Assembly: GCA_900545135.1 (NCBI GenBank)
Contig: UQXL01000026.1
Span: 1-34,316, forward strand
Direction of reading: 5' to 3'
DNA from: an uncultured Eubacteriales bacterium
GTDB taxonomy: Bacteria > Bacillota > Clostridia > Peptostreptococcales > Anaerovoracaceae
DNA: 34,316 nucleotides
The notes beneath the pieces were generated by a model. That model made no database searches, had not been told where the DNA came from, and saw nothing but the letters and a program-made list of their open reading frames with translations. The translations under genes and the position numbers were made by a program. Of this stretch, positions 30,485-34,316 are shown piece by piece. How positions within the stretch are numbered: position 1 is the stretch's first letter; every line of letters begins with the position of its first letter.

Positions 30485-33232
30485 ATGGGTTTAATGCAGA
30501 AAGTCTTTGGAGACCTTAATTCCAAGGAAGTTAAGAAACTAGAAAAAATCGCGGATCAGGTAATGGCTCTTGAGGAACAGATGGAGAGTCTGAGCGACGA
30601 GGAGCTTAAGGCCAAGACAGGAGAATTCAAAGAGAGACTGGCCGCCGGCGAAACTTTGGACGACCTTTTGCCTGAAGCTTTCGCGGTGTGCAGGGAAGGT
30701 GCCTGGAGAAGCGTGGGTCTGAAGCATTTCAGAGTACAGGTTATCGGAGGTATCGCTCTTCATCAGGGCAGGATTTCCGAGATGAAGACAGGTGAAGGAA
30801 AGACTCTCGTGGCCACGCTCGCGGCATACCTCAACGCCCTCGAGGGCAAAGGCGTGCATGTGGTCACCGTCAACGACTACCTGGCCAAGCGAGATGCGGA
30901 ATGGATGGGAAAGATATATACTTTCCTCGGCCTTACCGTAGGATGCGTGGTCCACGGGCTCAAAGACAAGGAAAAGAAGGCTGCCTATGCCGCCGATATT
31001 ACATACGGCACCAATAACGAATTCGGCTTCGATTACCTCAGAGACAATATGGTGACGTACAAAGAACAGCTGACGCAGAGAGATCTGAACTTCGCCATAG
31101 TCGACGAAGTCGATTCCATCCTCATAGATGAAGCCAGAACTCCGCTGATAATTTCCGGCAGAGGGGACAAATCCACAGACCTTTACCAGAAAGCAGACCG
31201 CTGCGTCAGAGGACTCAAGCTGGAAGAGGACTTTACCATAGAAGAAAAAGAAAAGAAAGTCACGCTGACCGACGAGGGCGTCGCCAAGTGCGAAAAATAT
31301 TTCTGCATTGAAAACCTGGGCGACCCTGAGAATATGGAAATCAACCATCACGTGGTCGAGGCTCTCAAGGCGCGCAACATTATGAAGCGCGATGTGGACT
31401 ATATAGTTAAAGACGGCGAAATCATCATCGTAGACGAGTTCACCGGACGTTTCATGTTCGGAAGAAGATACAGCAACGGACTCCATCAGGCCATAGAGGC
31501 TAAGGAAGGTGTTCTGGTGCGCTCCGAGTCCAAGACGCTGGCCACCATAACTCTCCAGAATTATTTCCGCATGTACAACAAGCTTGCCGGTATGACAGGT
31601 ACCGCCAAGACCGAGGAAGAGGAATTCCGTGAAATATACAATATGGACGTAGTCGTGATACCGACCAACAAGCCTATCGCCAGGGTAGACATGGATGACG
31701 CCATATACGCTACTTTGAACGCCAAGCTCAAAGCCATAATCGAGAGGATAGCCGAGATCCACGCCACCGGACAGCCGGTGCTTGTCGGCACTATTTCCAT
31801 TGAAAATTCCGAGCTGCTCAGCTCTCTCTTAAAGAAAAGAGGAATCAAGCACAACGTGCTCAACGCCAAGCAGCATGAAAAAGAAGCTCAGATAATAGCG
31901 GAAGCCGGCCGTCTCGGAGCCGTAACCATCGCCACCAACATGGCAGGTAGAGGTACGGATATAATCCTCGGAGGCAATCCGGAGTTTGAGGCGAAAAAAG
32001 AGATGGAAAAGCTCGAGTATACGGAAGAGCAGATTTCTTTTGCCACTAGCTTTGTCAGCAGTACAGACCCGGTGATGAACGACGCCCGCCAGGTGTTTTC
32101 CAAGCTCCTTGAAAAATACAAGGAAGAAAGGGCTGAAGAACAGCAGAAAGTCAGAGACTTGGGAGGCCTGTGCATAATCGGTACCGAACGGCACGAGTCA
32201 AGACGTATAGATAACCAGCTGAGAGGACGTTCAGGACGTCAGGGAGACCCGGGTGTCACCCAGTTCTTCATTTCCCTCGAGGATGATCTAATGCGTCTCT
32301 TTGGCGGTGAAAGAATCCAGAATCTGATGGGCAAGATGGGAATGGAAGAGGAGGCCATAGCGGCAGGCATGCTTTCCAGAACCATAGAAAACGCCCAGAA
32401 GAAAGTGGAGGGCCGCAACTTTGAAATAAGAAAATACGTGCTCCAGTACGACAACGTAATGAACAAGCAGCGCGAAATCATCTACGACCAGCGCCGCAAA
32501 GTCCTGTTCGGCGACGATATAAAAGAGTACATTATGGAAATGATGACGGATTTGGTGAAAAACACCGTCGCTTCCGTCACTGTCGCCAGCAAATTTGCCG
32601 AAGAATGGGATTTGCAGCTGCTCAATGAAAACCTGAAGAGGATTACAGGCTCGTTTGAGGGCGTGTCATACTCCGACGAGGAAAAGCTGGAGCTGACGGA
32701 AGAAAAGCTGGAAGAAGACGTGCTTGAGATTTTCCGCGGTCTTTACGAGAAAAAGGAAGAGGAGATCGGCAGTGAGCGCATGCGCGAAGTAGAGAAGATG
32801 ATTCTCCTCCGCGTAGTAGACAACCACTGGATGGAGCACATCGATGCGATGGACGACCTGAAACAGGGTATAGGCCTTCGCGCCCTCGGCCAGATAAATC
32901 CGGCCAACGCCTATGCGGCTGAGGGCTTCGACATGTTCGAGGCCATGGTAAATGAGATCCGTGAAGAGGCGGTGCGCCACTGCTATAACGTAACTCTCAA
33001 GACAGGAACGGAGAGAAGACAGATCATCCTGGGAGGCGAAGAGCGCAAGGAGGATTTCACCGGCGATGACCCGAGACGGGTGCCTGCTCAGCAGGGCATG
33101 CCTCAGGCCGCGCCTAAGCCTCAGGAGCGCCAGAAGCCTGTGACCGTAAGGAGAGAGACGCCTAAAGTCGGCAGAAACGACCCTTGTCCATGCGGCAGCG
33201 GGAAAAAATATAAGAACTGCTGTGGAAAATAG
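30485..33232 (+). CDS. secA: Preprotein translocase ATPase SecA
   Basis: The 915-residue motor drives unfolded preproteins through SecYEG. Walker A is TGEGKT at 102-107 after RISEMK, the DEAD-type Walker B is in IVDEVDSILIDEARTPLIISG (split around the DEVD), and motif VI-type GRGTDIILGGNP and QLRGRSGRQGDPG are present. The C-terminus carries the zinc/SecB-binding motif GRNDPCPCGSGKKYKNCC, preceded by a proline/glutamine-rich linker. ATG 30485 follows AAAGGGGA. The frame is open upstream to 30449, but that would overlap the CNNM gene and lacks a site. Confidence 0.97.
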   Translation: MGLMQKVFGDLNSKEVKKLEKIADQVMALEEQMESLSDEELKAKTGEFKERLAAGETLDDLLPEAFAVCREGAWRSVGLKHFRVQVIGGIALHQGRISEMKTGEGKTLVATLAAYLNALEGKGVHVVTVNDYLAKRDAEWMGKIYTFLGLTVGCVVHGLKDKEKKAAYAADITYGTNNEFGFDYLRDNMVTYKEQLTQRDLNFAIVDEVDSILIDEARTPLIISGRGDKSTDLYQKADRCVRGLKLEEDFTIEEKEKKVTLTDEGVAKCEKYFCIENLGDPENMEINHHVVEALKARNIMKRDVDYIVKDGEIIIVDEFTGRFMFGRRYSNGLHQAIEAKEGVLVRSESKTLATITLQNYFRMYNKLAGMTGTAKTEEEEFREIYNMDVVVIPTNKPIARVDMDDAIYATLNAKLKAIIERIAEIHATGQPVLVGTISIENSELLSSLLKKRGIKHNVLNAKQHEKEAQIIAEAGRLGAVTIATNMAGRGTDIILGGNPEFEAKKEMEKLEYTEEQISFATSFVSSTDPVMNDARQVFSKLLEKYKEERAEEQQKVRDLGGLCIIGTERHESRRIDNQLRGRSGRQGDPGVTQFFISLEDDLMRLFGGERIQNLMGKMGMEEEAIAAGMLSRTIENAQKKVEGRNFEIRKYVLQYDNVMNKQREIIYDQRRKVLFGDDIKEYIMEMMTDLVKNTVASVTVASKFAEEWDLQLLNENLKRITGSFEGVSYSDEEKLELTEEKLEEDVLEIFRGLYEKKEEEIGSERMREVEKMILLRVVDNHWMEHIDAMDDLKQGIGLRALGQINPANAYAAEGFDMFEAMVNEIREEAVRHCYNVTLKTGTERRQIILGGEERKEDFTGDDPRRVPAQQGMPQAAPKPQERQKPVTVRRETPKVGRNDPCPCGSGKKYKNCCGK

Positions 33233-33268
33233 TTTAAAAAAATTATAATAAAACTTATTGAAAGTAAA

Positions 33269-33308
33269 GGATGTCAGCAAAAAATTGATTTGTTGACACC
33301 CTTTTTTA
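33269..33308 (+). terminator. Terminator after secA
   Basis: GG-A-TGTCAGCAAA pairs with TTTGTTGACA-CC around an AT-rich loop (one G-T and one bulge) and is followed by CTTTTTTAT. Confidence 0.8.
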
Positions 33309-33344
33309 TAGAGTGGATTTATTGAGAAATAAGATCTGAAATAG

Positions 33345-33756
33345 TATAATACAATTAGCAATTTTTTAGTGAAGAGACCTGCTATAACAAAACATATTAA
33401 CAATATTTATGATGATGGAGAACTTGAAAAAAATAGCACATGTTCCATTTTGGAACATGTGGTAATGGCGGAAAGCAGACTTATAATACCAAATATTATA
33501 ATCAGATATTGTTGTTGCCCAAAATAATGCTGAAAGAAATATTGCAATGTATATGGATGATTGGAAAAATGAAGTTGAAAATGCGCTAAAGATATTCCAC
33601 TACGAAGTTCTGGAGGATAAAGGCAAAATATCACATAAGCAAGCTGAAGATAAAGCGATAAGTGAATATGAGAAATATAAAGTCATTTAAGATAAAAATT
33701 ATGTTTCTGATTTTGATAGATTATTGAGTGAAGCAAAACAAGCAAAAAAGAAATGA
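33345..33756 (+). pseudogene. Broken RhuM-family gene
   Basis: Three pieces in three frames resemble the RhuM virulence-associated family (KilA-N/BRO-like N-terminus, often on islands and phages). Piece one (33345-33461): VKRPAITKHINNIYDDGELE and NSTCSILEHV. Piece two (about 33467-33505), frame shifted: GGKQTYNTKYYNQ. Piece three (33511-33756), after loss of the middle of the protein: AERNIAMYMDDWKNEVENAL, a GKISHKQAEDKA segment, and a TAA at 33688-33690 that interrupts EYEKYKVI/DKNYVSDFDRLLSEAK before the true stop. Two frame changes, an internal deletion and a nonsense codon make it non-functional. The family call is by eye. Confidence 0.75.
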
Positions 33757-33869
33757 CCATTGAAGAAAAATGTTTAACCCCGCATATGAAAATTTAAAAC
33801 TCTACTTCCAGTTCGTGTGCAAATAAGCCTTGATATTGTAAGATAGTCTGTGAAAAGGGGGACATTTTT

Positions 33870-34214
33870 ATGAATCAGGAAAAGATAGGCATATTTATTG
33901 CGGAAAGCAGAAAAAAGAAAAATCTTCAAAACCGGTTTCAACCTCTTTCCAACAGTACAGAAGAAGATTTTATTAAATTTGCCGTACTATCCGGGTATGG
34001 ATCGCGGAAGTCCGCTGAGGATTACGCAAAGCAGCACCCAGAGGATGATTATACCGACAAAGACTTTATAGAGCTGTACTATATGTCGGAGCGGTGGGAG
34101 CATATAGCTTCCGTTAAAGGACTAAGACCCGTACACGGGATTAATGGAAAAACAACGGCCATGAGTAATGGGATTAAAGGCAACTCAGGTGTCAGCCAGG
34201 ATTGGGAGTGCTAA
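33870..34214 (+). CDS. Truncated XRE-type N-terminus joined to an unknown domain
   Basis: The 114-residue frame starts at ATG 33870 behind GGGGGA (33857-33862). Its first residues, MNQEKIGIFIAESRKKKNL, are the classic opening of an XRE-family helix-turn-helix regulator, but the recognition helices that should follow are absent. From residue 20 the sequence switches to an acidic/aromatic segment (YGSRKSAEDYAKQHPEDDYT, then FIELYYMSERWEHIASVKGL) and a Gly/Asn-rich end that I do not recognise. The likeliest history is a deletion that fused the start of a regulator gene to the end of another accessory gene. It may be translated, but regulator function is unlikely. Confidence 0.5.
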   Translation: MNQEKIGIFIAESRKKKNLQNRFQPLSNSTEEDFIKFAVLSGYGSRKSAEDYAKQHPEDDYTDKDFIELYYMSERWEHIASVKGLRPVHGINGKTTAMSNGIKGNSGVSQDWEC

Positions 34215-34316
34215 CCGCCATAGCATATAAAAAAATCAAGAAAGGGGAAACCCTCAACCTGTAACTATAGATTCCGCAGATTCAGGCTGCCGGGGGCGGC
34301 GGCAGCGGAAAGGAGC
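34215..34316 (+). other. Window end: ribosome binding site of a gene that lies outside
   Basis: No gene is complete here. A GC-rich CTGCCGGGGGCGGCGGCAG hairpin region (about 34288-34306) is followed by GGAAAGGAG at the last bases, which could serve a gene starting beyond the window. Confidence 0.3.

Noticed and set aside
30539..31762. 407-codon minus-strand open frame inside secA
   Set aside because: Antisense shadow of a strongly conserved gene, caused by codon bias.

Overview
The window looks like a chromosomal segment of an anaerobic, amino-acid-fermenting Clostridia-type Bacillota. The signs are strong AGGAGG-type ribosome binding sites, ATG/TTG starts, a class B sortase, a FeoA-FeoB fusion, a DUF21/CBS (CNNM/CorC-like) protein, SecA with a C-terminal zinc motif, and a histidine-degradation operon ending in the formiminotransferase/cyclodeaminase branch. 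A Family XIII/Anaerovoracaceae-like host is only a guess from gene content. No rRNA, tRNA or CRISPR array was seen.

Layout. 1-1150: a fluoride-channel gene (crcB) broken by an in-frame amber codon, flanked on the left by ATGTTG-type inverted repeats and on the right by a 44-bp tandem repeat. 1159-5005: NSS amino-acid transporter, convergent PLP aminotransferase, and divergent EamA exporter. 5187-7556: FeoA-FeoB iron transporter. 7776-14866: complete hut operon (hutH, hutU, a SpoT-like HD hydrolase, hutI, cyclodeaminase, formiminotransferase) that converts histidine to glutamate and passes the one-carbon unit to tetrahydrofolate. 14894-15724: sortase B, convergent with a DUF4430 lipoprotein and an amidohydrolase-fold protein that has lost its metal ligands. 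17752-19852: DUF2284 cysteine protein and MATE exporter. 19973-22591: alanine racemase divergent from a second NSS transporter. 22767-23625: phosphoribosyltransferase plus a small unknown protein. 23963-25563: two-gene ABC exporter. 25739-27273 (minus): bioY-birA biotin uptake/ligase operon, with a candidate BirA operator over its promoter. 29218-33232: CNNM/CorC protein and secA. 33345-34316: debris of mobile or accessory genes (a broken RhuM gene and a truncated XRE-type start joined to an unknown domain).

The most unusual part is the gene-free stretch 27274-29217. It contains, in order, a five-copy ~29-bp repeat, three extended -10 boxes of which two open repeated hairpin modules that look like small-RNA genes, a ~700-bp field of ATGTTG(T/G) half-sites in alternating orientation (including a perfect 28-bp palindrome), and a GC-rich repeat. 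The same half-site arrangement, with almost the same ~82-bp composite period, is present at the left edge of the window. Many other gaps carry unrelated short tandem duplications (periods 19, 21, 24, 26, 30, 36, 44 bp), which suggests a general tendency of this genome.

Functionally the genes fit a peptide/amino-acid lifestyle: amino-acid symporters, an aminotransferase, histidine fermentation with folate-linked C1 recovery, scavenging of biotin and iron, and D-alanine for the cell wall. Calls rest on reading translations and motifs by eye; no database search was run.
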